A stretch of 64,000 bases of DNA from an uncultured Alistipes sp. (GTDB lineage: Bacteria; Bacteroidota; Bacteroidia; Bacteroidales; Rikenellaceae): contig CAAGBL010000042.1 of NCBI GenBank assembly GCA_900768045.1, positions 1-64,000 of the forward strand. Reading direction: 5' to 3'. The translations under genes and the position numbers were made by a program. This document shows positions 42,375-49,845 of this stretch, piece by piece. The notes beneath the pieces are model-generated. The model was not told where the DNA came from, did no database searches, and saw only the letters and a program-made list of their open reading frames with translations. Positions within the stretch are counted from its first letter, which is position 1. Every line of letters begins with the position of its first letter.

Positions 42375-42848
42375 CTACTTAACCTTGCGCTCGATGTACG
42401 AGGTGTAGTCCTTGATTACAGGCTTGTACTCGGCATTCGACATTAGTGTCGATGATATTATGAAGTCTGCCGATGAGCGGTTGATGGCTGTGGGCACGTT
42501 GTAGAGCGTTGCTAGGCGCAGTAGTGCCTTTACGTCTACGTCGTGTGGCTGTGCCGACATAGGATCCCAAAAGAATATTAGCACATCTATCTCGTTGTTG
42601 GCAATCTTCGCTCCGAGCTGCTGGTCGCCACCCAAGGGTCCCGACTTAAGCATCGTGATATCGAAGCGTGAGTTCGAGGCATCTTTGCAGCGGCGCTCCA
42701 TTAGCGTCTCTGCCACGATGCGGCCTGTTGTTCCAGTGCATATTAGGCGGTGCGAAAGTAGCTTCTCCCAGTTCCAAGCAACCCACTCTGCGAGGTCGTG
42801 CTTCATGGCATCATGCGCCACAAGTGATATTGTTAATCTCTTCTCCAT
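42375..42848 (-). CDS. mgsA: Methylglyoxal synthase
   Basis: Converts dihydroxyacetone phosphate to methylglyoxal with release of phosphate; in characterised enzymes phosphate inhibits it. The 157-residue length fits. Seen are LVAHDAMKHDLAEWVAWN with the catalytic Asp region, ICTGTTGRIVAETL, SGPLGGDQQLGAKIANNEID and VLIFFWDPMSAQPHDVDVKA, the MGS signature set. It shares its promoter sequence with the Na/Pi cotransporter gene 1.9 kb away. It is transcribed alone on the minus strand; tRNA-Leu lies downstream. Confidence 0.95.
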   Translation of the reverse strand: MEKRLTISLVAHDAMKHDLAEWVAWNWEKLLSHRLICTGTTGRIVAETLMERRCKDASNSRFDITMLKSGPLGGDQQLGAKIANNEIDVLIFFWDPMSAQPHDVDVKALLRLATLYNVPTAINRSSADFIISSTLMSNAEYKPVIKDYTSYIERKVK

Positions 42849-42880
42849 AGTCTCTTTTTCTAAATATTTCCTCTTAATTA

Positions 42881-42942
42881 CGTTGCAAAAATAGTGTTAG
42901 ATTGTTTCGTTGTGATTACAGTTGTGTTAATTTTTGGTTACA
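42881..42942 (-). promoter_or_regulatory. mgsA promoter with four 11-bp-spaced direct repeats (Pho-box-like)
   Basis: On the minus strand read 5' to 3': TGTAAC (42937-42942), ATTAAC (42926-42931), TGTAAT (42915-42920), CGAAAC (42904-42909). The start-to-start distance is exactly 11 each time. The -7 box TATTTTTG lies about 10 nt after the last repeat, and the region 42881-42921 is 40/41 identical to 44760-44800 before the Na/Pi gene. Confidence 0.6.
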
Positions 42943-42978
42943 AAAAAGGGGTTGCACAACAATTTGTTGTACAACCCC
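42942..42978 (-). terminator. Terminator of the Na/Pi cotransporter gene
   Basis: On the minus strand GGGGTTG, CAACAAATTGTTG and CAACCCC form a long stem, then TTTTTTG. It adjoins the upstream edge of the mgsA operator. Confidence 0.85.
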
Positions 42979-43005
42979 ATGCTATAGTATAATGTTGAAG
43001 CTGTG

Positions 43006-44748
43006 TTACTTGTGGATAAATGCTCGCTCCAAGTCCTGCGAAACGTTAATCATAAAGTCGCCCATCTGCTCGAACTCGTTTATGATATCCATATAATAGA
43101 CGCTTGTGTGGTAGTTCTTGCTGCCATTATCAATCTCGTCAACAGCCGCCTCTCGGAAGTTGTTGCGTAGAGCGTTGATGTGTGACTCAGCATCGTATGC
43201 ATTTACGATATTTGTCAATGTGCCATTGTGGGCAGACTCAAGATTCTCGATCATCGCATCGTAGGCACCAAGAACGGCATCTGCCATGATGTTAAGGTTC
43301 TTGATGGCCTCAGCATCGAACTTTTTGTTGTGCTCGTTCTTGCGTGTTAGTATGCGGCTAATAGCCTCGCCCGAGTCGCCCAACGACTCCAACTCGCCGA
43401 TAATCTTATACATCGACTTAATCTGTATAGATGTTGTCTCGCTAACGTCCTCTGCCGACACGCCATTTAGGAACGAGGCAATCTCAAATTCGATACGGTC
43501 AGATATCTCCTCATACTTAACGAGCTTCTCCTTAAGTGTCTCGAAATCTTTGGTATCGGCATCGTTGATGGCTGACTTGGTGTAGTTAGCACCACTTTTC
43601 GAAATCTTTGCGAAGTGGATAATCTCGTTGAATGCCTGCTCAATATTCAATTCGGGCGTTGCTAAGTGACCCGCCGAGATATACTTAAGACGGAATGTCT
43701 CCTTCTCTTGATTCTCAGGTGTGCGAATAATCCAACATACGGCCTTGCTTATCAAGCCTGTGAACCACACCAAAACAAGTGTGTTAATTACATTGAAAAG
43801 CGTATGAAGCATTGACAAGCCATATAGTGCTGCTGTGCCTTCAGCCGATGTAGAGTTGCTAACCATAAAACCATCAGCTGCGGGGTTAGGCAAGCCAAAC
43901 AGATGCTCGGTGATTAAGCCCACCAACTTAAGGAATGGGGTAAATAGCAGCAGTGCCCATACCACACCAAATAGATTGAAGATGGTGTGCGATAGTGCGG
44001 CACGCTTAGCCTGTGTATTTCCAATAGATGCGGCAATATTAGCAGTGATTGTCGTGCCGATATTCTCACCCAACACCATTGCGCATGCCATATTGAATGG
44101 TATCCAGCCCATGCTCAGCATGATGAGCGTTATTGCCATTGTTGCCGACGACGACTGCAATACAAGAGTAAGGATTGTACCAAAGGCAAGGAACAACAAT
44201 ACAGAGCCAAAACCGTGTGCCGACCATGCCTTAACAAATTCGAGCACCTCGGGTGTCTGGCGCAAGTCGGGCACCGACTCCTTCATAAACGAGAGGCCTA
44301 AGAACAAGAGGCTGAAGCCCACGATGAGCTCTCCGATGTTCTTGCGCTTGTCTATTTTGGAATTAGAGAAGAGAAAGCCGAATAGCATCAAAGGAATGGC
44401 AAGAATAGAGATGTCTGCCTTGAATCCAAGCCACGATACCAACCATGCTGTGACGGTAGTGCCGATGTTAGCACCCATAATCACGCTGATAGCCTGCGTG
44501 AGGGTGAGGAGTCCCGCATTAACAAAGCTAACCACCATCACCGTTGTTGCCGACGACGACTGGATAACGGATGTAACACCCAAGCCTGTTAGAACACCCT
44601 TAAAGGGGTTAGATGTCATTGCCGAGAGGAAACTACGTAACTTCTCGCCCGCAGCCTTCTGTAGCCCCGAACTCATTAGGTTCATGCCATAAAGGAACAT
44701 TCCCAATGCTCCCAATAGTGTAAATACTTGTAATATACTCATACTCAT
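43006..44748 (-). CDS. Na/phosphate cotransporter family protein with PhoU-like C-terminus
   Basis: 580 residues from the ATG at 44748; the GTG at 44760 overlaps the end of the promoter repeat region and adds four residues, less likely. Residues 1-340 have two internally repeated transport units with QSSSATT and ALGTIL-type QSSSATMAITLIMLSMGW, GLGVTSVIQSSSATTVMVVS and GENIGTTITANIAASIGNTQ, typical of NptA/SLC34-type transporters. Residues 390-580 are helical and PhoU-like (IGELESLGDSGEAISRILTR). Imports phosphate with sodium. A terminator and the mgsA operator lie downstream. Confidence 0.92.
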   Translation of the reverse strand: MSMSILQVFTLLGALGMFLYGMNLMSSGLQKAAGEKLRSFLSAMTSNPFKGVLTGLGVTSVIQSSSATTVMVVSFVNAGLLTLTQAISVIMGANIGTTVTAWLVSWLGFKADISILAIPLMLFGFLFSNSKIDKRKNIGELIVGFSLLFLGLSFMKESVPDLRQTPEVLEFVKAWSAHGFGSVLLFLAFGTILTLVLQSSSATMAITLIMLSMGWIPFNMACAMVLGENIGTTITANIAASIGNTQAKRAALSHTIFNLFGVVWALLLFTPFLKLVGLITEHLFGLPNPAADGFMVSNSTSAEGTAALYGLSMLHTLFNVINTLVLVWFTGLISKAVCWIIRTPENQEKETFRLKYISAGHLATPELNIEQAFNEIIHFAKISKSGANYTKSAINDADTKDFETLKEKLVKYEEISDRIEFEIASFLNGVSAEDVSETTSIQIKSMYKIIGELESLGDSGEAISRILTRKNEHNKKFDAEAIKNLNIMADAVLGAYDAMIENLESAHNGTLTNIVNAYDAESHINALRNNFREAAVDEIDNGSKNYHTSVYYMDIINEFEQMGDFMINVSQDLERAFIHK

Positions 44749-44759
44749 AAAAATTTTCA

Positions 44760-44821
44760 CGTTGCAAAAATAGTGTTAGATTATTTCGTTGTGATTACAG
44801 ATATATTACGTTTTTGTTACA
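44760..44821 (-). promoter_or_regulatory. Na/Pi cotransporter promoter with four 11-bp-spaced direct repeats (Pho-box-like)
   Basis: On the minus strand: TGTAAC (44816-44821), CGTAAT (44805-44810), TGTAAT (44794-44799), CGAAAT (44783-44788), 11 bp apart. Ten nt separate the last from TATTTTTG (-7 box). No TTTG -33 is present, as expected if an activator replaces it. Same arrangement as before mgsA. Confidence 0.65.
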
Positions 44822-44836
44822 ATGTTTCATATGACG

Positions 44837-44868
44837 CAAAAAAAGCGACTAATTATATTTAGTCGCTC
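44837..44868 (-). terminator. Terminator of the rml operon
   Basis: On the minus strand AGCGACTAAA, loop TATAA, TTAGTCGCT, then TTTTTTTG. Lies 30 nt behind the rmlDB stop. Confidence 0.85.
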
Positions 44869-44897
44869 TCTGTGTGTTGTGTTCAGTGGTAAATCCT

Positions 44898-46772
44898 CTA
44901 CTCTTTTGCCAAGCTTTGCTCTGCCCACTCGGTGTTTGCAAGATACCATCTTATGGTGCGTCGCAAGCCCTCGTCGAAGTTCATTTGTGGCTGCCAGCAT
45001 AGCTCTCGCTTAAGTTTCGAGGAGTCGATAGCGTAGCGTAGGTCGTGGCCCGCACGGTCTTCAACGTAGGTTATTAGCTCAAGACTCTTGCCTGCTTCGT
45101 GTCCCAGCTCCTCGTCGACAATCTCTATGAGGCGATGTACAAGGTCGATGTTTGTCCACTCGTTGTTACCGCCGATATTATACGTGTCACCACACTTGCC
45201 CTCGTGGAACACCTTGTCGAGTGCCAATGCATGGTCGCCAACATAGAGCCAGTCACGCACATTGCCTCCTGTGCCGTATACGGGTAGAGGGCGGCGGTTT
45301 ACTATATTATATATAAATAAAGGTATCAGCTTCTCGGGGTATTGATACTCGCCATAGTTATTCGAGCAGTTTGTGATGATTGAGGGCAGACCGTATGTGT
45401 CGTGGTAGGCACGCACAAAGTGGTCTGACGAGGCCTTAGATGCCGAGTATGGCGAGTGGGGCTCGTAGCGGTTAGTCTCGCTAAAAGCGCCGCCGTCAAG
45501 AGGTAGTGCGCCATATACCTCATCGGTAGATATATGGTGGAATCGCTTGCCCTCATAGCTATTGCTCCACGCCTTGCGTGCCGCTTCGAGGAGTGTGATA
45601 GTGCCGATGATGTTGTTGTGAGCAAAGACCATAGGCGCACTTATCGAGCGGTCAACATGGCTCTCGGCGGCAAGGTGCAACACGCCATCGATGCTGTGTT
45701 TGACGAATATCTCATCGACAAGCATTGTGTCGGTGATGTCACCCTCGATGAATGTTACGTTTTCGAGAGGTAGTATATCGCTGATATTCTCCCTATTACC
45801 AGCGTACGTTAGCTTGTCGAGGATTACGATATTATAGTGGGGGTATTTTGTGGCAAAGAGTCGTGCCACATGGCTACCGATAAAGCCTGCGCCACCAGTT
45901 ATTAATATGTTGCGTTTGTTCATAATCTCTTTTATGACCTCGCCAAGTGCCTCTTGCCATGGTCGAAGTGTTGTTCCAGTTTCGTTTACAACTCTCGTTT
46001 TGCTTAGTACCGAGTAGTGTGGACGCTTGGCAATGGTTGTGCGCTCGCTACTCTTGCATGGGCTTACCTCGCAGTTGTGTCCTGCGAGTTTTACAATCTC
46101 CTGTGCAAAATCGTGCCACGTGCACTCTCCCGAATCGGTATAGTGGTATATGCCATGCATGCCCTCGAGCTTGCTGTTGTCGATAATCTCGATGATGAAG
46201 CGTGCGAGGCTGAGTGCCGAGGTGGGTGTTCCTCGCTGGTCATCAACCACCGATATCTCGCTCTGGGTTGCGCTTAATGAGTATATCGTGCGGCAGAAGT
46301 TTTTGCTCCAGGGGGCATAGAGCCATGCGGTGCGGATAACCACAGCATCGCTATTGCGCAGTGCCTCACGCTCGCCCTCAGTCTTGCTCTTACCGTAGAT
46401 GTTGATGGGGGCTGTGCACTCCTCCTCGCTATATGGAGTGTTATGCTCGCTGTTGCCACCAAAAACATAGTCTGTGGATATGTGTATGAGCTTAATGCCC
46501 AGCTCGGTGCATATATCGCTTAAGATAGCTACTCCACGTACATTGATATTTGTGGCACTCTCCTCATCCTTCTCGGCGGCTTCAACATTGGTATATGCAG
46601 CGCAGTTTATGGCGATGTCGAAGCCAGCGATGGCGCATTTAAGGGCGTCGCCATCGAGAATATTTGCCTCATGCTCGTCGTATGTAACGTAGCGGTGTGG
46701 GCTATTAGCCGATAGCCTGCTTATTGCCCTGCCGAGCTGTCCGTTGCCTCCTAATATCGCAATCTTAAGCAT
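44898..46772 (-). CDS. rmlDB: Fused dTDP-4-dehydrorhamnose reductase (RmlD) / dTDP-glucose 4,6-dehydratase (RmlB)
   Basis: 624 residues in one frame. Residues 1-283 are RmlD: AILGGNGQLGRAISRLSANS, VINCAAYTNVEAAEKD, LIHISTDYVFGGNSEHNTPY and, near the end, TTLRPWQEALGEVIKEI. Residue 284 is a Met (ATG at 45923) and from there the sequence is RmlB: NILITGGAGFIGSHVARLFA, LHLAAESHVDRSISAP, HISTDEVYGALPLDG, PYSASKASSDHFVRAY. There is no stop or linker between them. The two enzymes catalyse the dTDP-rhamnose steps 2 and 4. rmlC overlaps upstream by 8 nt. Loss of an ancestral stop codon is likely, but an assembly error cannot be ruled out. Confidence 0.9.
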   Translation of the reverse strand: MLKIAILGGNGQLGRAISRLSANSPHRYVTYDEHEANILDGDALKCAIAGFDIAINCAAYTNVEAAEKDEESATNINVRGVAILSDICTELGIKLIHISTDYVFGGNSEHNTPYSEEECTAPINIYGKSKTEGEREALRNSDAVVIRTAWLYAPWSKNFCRTIYSLSATQSEISVVDDQRGTPTSALSLARFIIEIIDNSKLEGMHGIYHYTDSGECTWHDFAQEIVKLAGHNCEVSPCKSSERTTIAKRPHYSVLSKTRVVNETGTTLRPWQEALGEVIKEIMNKRNILITGGAGFIGSHVARLFATKYPHYNIVILDKLTYAGNRENISDILPLENVTFIEGDITDTMLVDEIFVKHSIDGVLHLAAESHVDRSISAPMVFAHNNIIGTITLLEAARKAWSNSYEGKRFHHISTDEVYGALPLDGGAFSETNRYEPHSPYSASKASSDHFVRAYHDTYGLPSIITNCSNNYGEYQYPEKLIPLFIYNIVNRRPLPVYGTGGNVRDWLYVGDHALALDKVFHEGKCGDTYNIGGNNEWTNIDLVHRLIEIVDEELGHEAGKSLELITYVEDRAGHDLRYAIDSSKLKRELCWQPQMNFDEGLRRTIRWYLANTEWAEQSLAKE

Positions 46773-47340
46773 AGTAGTCTACGTTGTAGTCGAAAAGGGT
46801 GTCGAGCTCCTCGAGGGTGCTGTTATTAAGATCCTTCTTTGAGAGAATTGCCTGCTCAGCACTAATGCCCCAGTCGATGTTTAGCTGAGGATCGTTCCAA
46901 AGGATTGCTCGCTCGGTAGCTGGGGCGTAGAGGTTGTCGCACTTGTAGTGTACTATAGCATTGCCACGACGCACCACAAAGCCGTGTGCAAAGCCTCGAG
47001 GTATGAAGAGCTGGCGATGATTCTCGCCACTAAGTATCACGCTTACGGACTTTAGAAATGTTGGCGAGCCACGACGAATATCTACTGCTACATCCATTAT
47101 CTCGCCCTGCGAGCAGCGCACAACCTTCGACTGCGCCGATGGCGGTAGTTGAAAGTGTAGACCTCGCACAACACCCGTTGTTGAGCACGACTCGTTGTCC
47201 TGCACAAAGTGGGTATTGATGCCTGTGAGCTTACGAAAGTGCTCCTCGTTGAACGACTCACAGAAGTATCCACGCTCATCTTCAAAGAGGTGTGGCTCGA
47301 TGATGAATACCCCCTCAATCTCTGTTTTTATGATTTTCAT
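46765..47340 (-). CDS. rmlC: dTDP-4-dehydrorhamnose 3,5-epimerase
   Basis: 191 residues. MKIIKTEIEGVFIIEPHLFE, DERGYFCESFNEEHFRK, NESCSTTGVVRGLHFQLPPS, AQSKVVRCSQGEIMDVAVDI and FIPRGFAHGFVV are the cupin-fold RmlC motifs, including the catalytic His in RGLHFQ. Third step of the dTDP-rhamnose pathway. It overlaps rmlA by 4 nt and rmlDB by 8 nt. Confidence 0.96.
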   Translation of the reverse strand: MKIIKTEIEGVFIIEPHLFEDERGYFCESFNEEHFRKLTGINTHFVQDNESCSTTGVVRGLHFQLPPSAQSKVVRCSQGEIMDVAVDIRRGSPTFLKSVSVILSGENHRQLFIPRGFAHGFVVRRGNAIVHYKCDNLYAPATERAILWNDPQLNIDWGISAEQAILSKKDLNNSTLEELDTLFDYNVDYYA

Positions 47341-48203
47341 AGCTTGAGCAGGTATTGTCCATATTGGTTGTTTTGCATCGGCTTAGCGAGGTTGTGTAGC
47401 TCCTCACGGCTAATCCAGCCATTGCGGAAAGCTATCTCCTCGAGACATGCTATCTTCTGTCCCTGGCGCTTCTCGATGACCTCTACAAATATTGATGCCT
47501 CGGCCAGTGAGTCGTGCGTGCCGGTGTCGAGCCATGCGTAGCCACGGTCAAGAATCTCGACATCAAGTGTGCCAAGCTCAAGATAGCGTTGGTTTACGGT
47601 GGTAATCTCCAACTCGCCACGTGCCGATGGTGTTATAGTTGCAGCAATATCTACGACGCTATTGGGGTAGAAGTATAGTCCTGTGACTGCATAGTTCGAG
47701 CGTGGCTCTGTGGGCTTCTCCTCAATAGATATCGCCTTGCCCTCGTTGTCGAACTCTACAACGCCATAGCGCTCTGGGCGGTCAACCTTGTATCCAAAGA
47801 CTGTAGCATGCCCCTTTTGCGTGCAGTTCTCTACTGCACGACGTAGTATCTCCTCGAAGCCAGCGCCATGGAAGATGTTGTCGCCGAGGATAAGCACCGT
47901 ATCGTCGCTGCCAATAAACTCACGACCAATAATAAAGGCCTCGGCAAGGCCATTAGGCTGTGGTTGCTCGGCATACTCAAATCTTACGCCTAACTCCTCG
48001 CCACTACCCAACAATCTGCGGAACATGGGGAGGTCCTGAGGTGTCGATATGATGAGTATATCACGAATACCGGCCATCATAAGCACCGATATTGGGTAAT
48101 ATACCATTGGCTTGTCGAAGACGGGGAGTAGCTGCTTGCTAACGCCCTTGGTAATAGGGTAGAGGCGTGTGCCACTACCACCTGCTAATACTATGCCTTT
48201 CAT
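47337..48203 (-). CDS. rmlA: Glucose-1-phosphate thymidylyltransferase
   Basis: Forms dTDP-glucose from glucose 1-phosphate and dTTP. From the ATG at 48203 it has 288 residues; the TTG at 48209 is less likely. MKGIVLAGGSGTRLYPITKG, VSKQLLPVFDKPMVYYPISV, ILGDNIFHGAG, VEFDNEGKAISIEEKPTEPR and YFYPNSVVDIA belong to the RmlA family. First gene of the rmlA-rmlC-rmlDB operon. Confidence 0.97.
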   Translation of the reverse strand: MKGIVLAGGSGTRLYPITKGVSKQLLPVFDKPMVYYPISVLMMAGIRDILIISTPQDLPMFRRLLGSGEELGVRFEYAEQPQPNGLAEAFIIGREFIGSDDTVLILGDNIFHGAGFEEILRRAVENCTQKGHATVFGYKVDRPERYGVVEFDNEGKAISIEEKPTEPRSNYAVTGLYFYPNSVVDIAATITPSARGELEITTVNQRYLELGTLDVEILDRGYAWLDTGTHDSLAEASIFVEVIEKRQGQKIACLEEIAFRNGWISREELHNLAKPMQNNQYGQYLLKL

Positions 48204-48248
48204 TATCAAATTTTATTGCGCTATCTTAAAAGCGTCGATAGTTATTAG

Positions 48249-48256
48249 CAAAGTTA
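48249..48256 (-). promoter_or_regulatory. -7 box of the rml operon
   Basis: TAACTTTG on the minus strand, 46 nt before rmlA. Confidence 0.55.
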
Positions 48257-48343
48257 GTTATTTTTTATGTAAGTAAAAAATATTTTTATAAAAAGCTCTC
48301 TGAGAGTCCCCTTTCAGGGCTGTAGATTCGATATCTTTGAGCA

Positions 48344-48388
48344 TAAAAAAATATCGTGGAGAGTACAAACGTACAATCCACGATATTT
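48344..48388 (-). terminator. rpsU terminator with GTAC tip
   Basis: On the minus strand AATATCGTGGA pairs with TCCACGATATT (11 bp), then TTTTTT. The tip is TT-GTAC-GTTT-GTAC-TC, that is two GTAC copies around a 4-nt loop with a 2x2 internal loop, like the tip of the 3' structured elements. It lies 41 nt behind rpsU. Confidence 0.8.
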
Positions 48389-48428
48389 TGGTTTATGATA
48401 GGGAGCGATGCCCTATATAAATCAAGGA

Positions 48429-48620
48429 TTACTCCTCCTGACGGTAAGTGTGCTCCACATAGATAGCGTGCTGCATAGCCTCACGCTTTGCAATTGAAGG
48501 CTTTGTGAAGTACTGACGGCGACGAAGCTCCTTCAATACACCAGTACGCTCATACTTACGCTTAAACTTCTTGAGGGCACGCTCGATGTTCTCTCCCTCC
48601 TTAACAGGCATGATAATCAT
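48429..48620 (-). CDS. rpsU: 30S ribosomal protein S21
   Basis: 63 residues: MIIMPVKEGENIERALKKFK, RKYERTGVLKELRRRQYFTK and KREAMQHAIY. S21 family, basic and helical. Lies 121 nt behind the helix-hairpin-helix protein gene; a terminator is at 48344-48388. Confidence 0.95.
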   Translation of the reverse strand: MIIMPVKEGENIERALKKFKRKYERTGVLKELRRRQYFTKPSIAKREAMQHAIYVEHTYRQEE

Positions 48621-48741
48621 AATCTTTCTCTATTTTTTAATTTTAATACTTTGTTCTCTGTTTTTTGCACCTTTTCGGCGTGCCAACCTCGCTAATTTGC
48701 CTCGACGCAACCTTGTTGCTCAGGGGCTTGGACGTTGCTAT

Positions 48742-49839
48742 CTACTCGGGGTTTGTACCAAACTGAAGATAGGGCGCAATGCGTGCTGCCTCATCTGCTG
48801 AAAATATGTTATCCTCAATCATCTCTTCTATGGTACTCCAACCTCCTTTCAATAGTCGTTTATTAATTATACGTTTGAGCATTCGACTCGACAAATATGG
48901 GTGAGTCTCAAGCTCATTTTGAGCCGCAAAGTTAATATTTATTTTTTTAATTTTACTATTATCGCAGCAAATTTGTGGTAAAATTCTCTGAAAATTATCT
49001 GTTGTTACCACCTGAAGCTCCGAAATTTGCTCTACGGAGTAGTATCCACCCAGCAATTCTCGGTAGCGCACTATCTGCTTGGCGCTTTTTTCGCCTATGC
49101 CATTGATGCGTACAAGGGTTGCAACATCAGCACTATTTATCTCTATGGGAAACTCTATCTCGGGCTCTTTATCGCTTAACTCAGGGCGCTCGGTAAAGAG
49201 TAAGTAGGGGCGTAGTCGCTCAGCCATTGTGCTATCTACAGCGTAACACTCCGCAAACTTTTTGAATGAGGGGTAGCCGCCAATAATCTCACGATAGCGC
49301 ACAACGAGCTTTGCCTGCTTTGAAGTGAAGCCAAGAAGCTCGAGATATGTCGTTGTTGCTGTGTCGATATAGAAAGGCTCAAGCTCTATCTTCGCCTCAC
49401 GACGCCTCTTCTCTTTGCGAGGTTTCTCACTTGTAGTTGCCTTTGGTGTGTTGCGCTTAATTCTAAACTCCTCGCCGATAGTGATATAAGGCTCGAGGAG
49501 GAAGAACAATGAGTCAGTCATGCCGTAGCATAGTGCCACATCCTCCTTTATGCGGAATACCTTGCCCGACTCTCGCCACTTTAACAGGTTTACGGCAATT
49601 GTGCGTGGCACGCCCGACGCAAGCAACGTACGGTAGTCGGCAGTGTTGGGATCGAAGGGCTTAAACTCCACGACAGAGCTATCCCTATTTATATTAATGT
49701 TGGATATAGTCTGCCTATCACGAAATTCAAAGCTGTTGTTTAGCTTCGGACGTGCCGTGACATATAGGCAGATGGCGATAATTATGGCAGGTATAAGATA
49801 TATTAGCCTACCCCCTCTTTTATTCTGGCTATCCCTCAT
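48742..49839 (-). CDS. ComEA-like protein with four helix-hairpin-helix units
   Basis: 365 residues. An N-terminal membrane segment (GRLIYLIPAIIIAICLYVTA), then four helix-hairpin-helix modules: FDPNTADYRTLLASGVPRTI, FYIDTATTTYLELLGFTSKQ, IEINSADVATLVRINGIGEK and ININFAAQNELETHPYLSSR. Each is a non-sequence-specific DNA-binding unit of the ComEA type. Probably membrane-tethered with the modules outside the cytoplasm, perhaps for DNA uptake. Six nt downstream of ubiD. Four modules in one chain is more than the one pair seen in minimal ComEA. Confidence 0.8.
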   Translation of the reverse strand: MRDSQNKRGGRLIYLIPAIIIAICLYVTARPKLNNSFEFRDRQTISNININRDSSVVEFKPFDPNTADYRTLLASGVPRTIAVNLLKWRESGKVFRIKEDVALCYGMTDSLFFLLEPYITIGEEFRIKRNTPKATTSEKPRKEKRRREAKIELEPFYIDTATTTYLELLGFTSKQAKLVVRYREIIGGYPSFKKFAECYAVDSTMAERLRPYLLFTERPELSDKEPEIEFPIEINSADVATLVRINGIGEKSAKQIVRYRELLGGYYSVEQISELQVVTTDNFQRILPQICCDNSKIKKININFAAQNELETHPYLSSRMLKRIINKRLLKGGWSTIEEMIEDNIFSADEAARIAPYLQFGTNPE

Positions 49840-49845
49840 AACGTG

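Noticed and set aside
44898..46772. rmlD-rmlB junction as a simple frameshift artefact
   Set aside because: The frame is continuous with no missing or extra base needed and domains join exactly end to start. Error in the stop codon itself cannot be excluded, so it is reported with caution.
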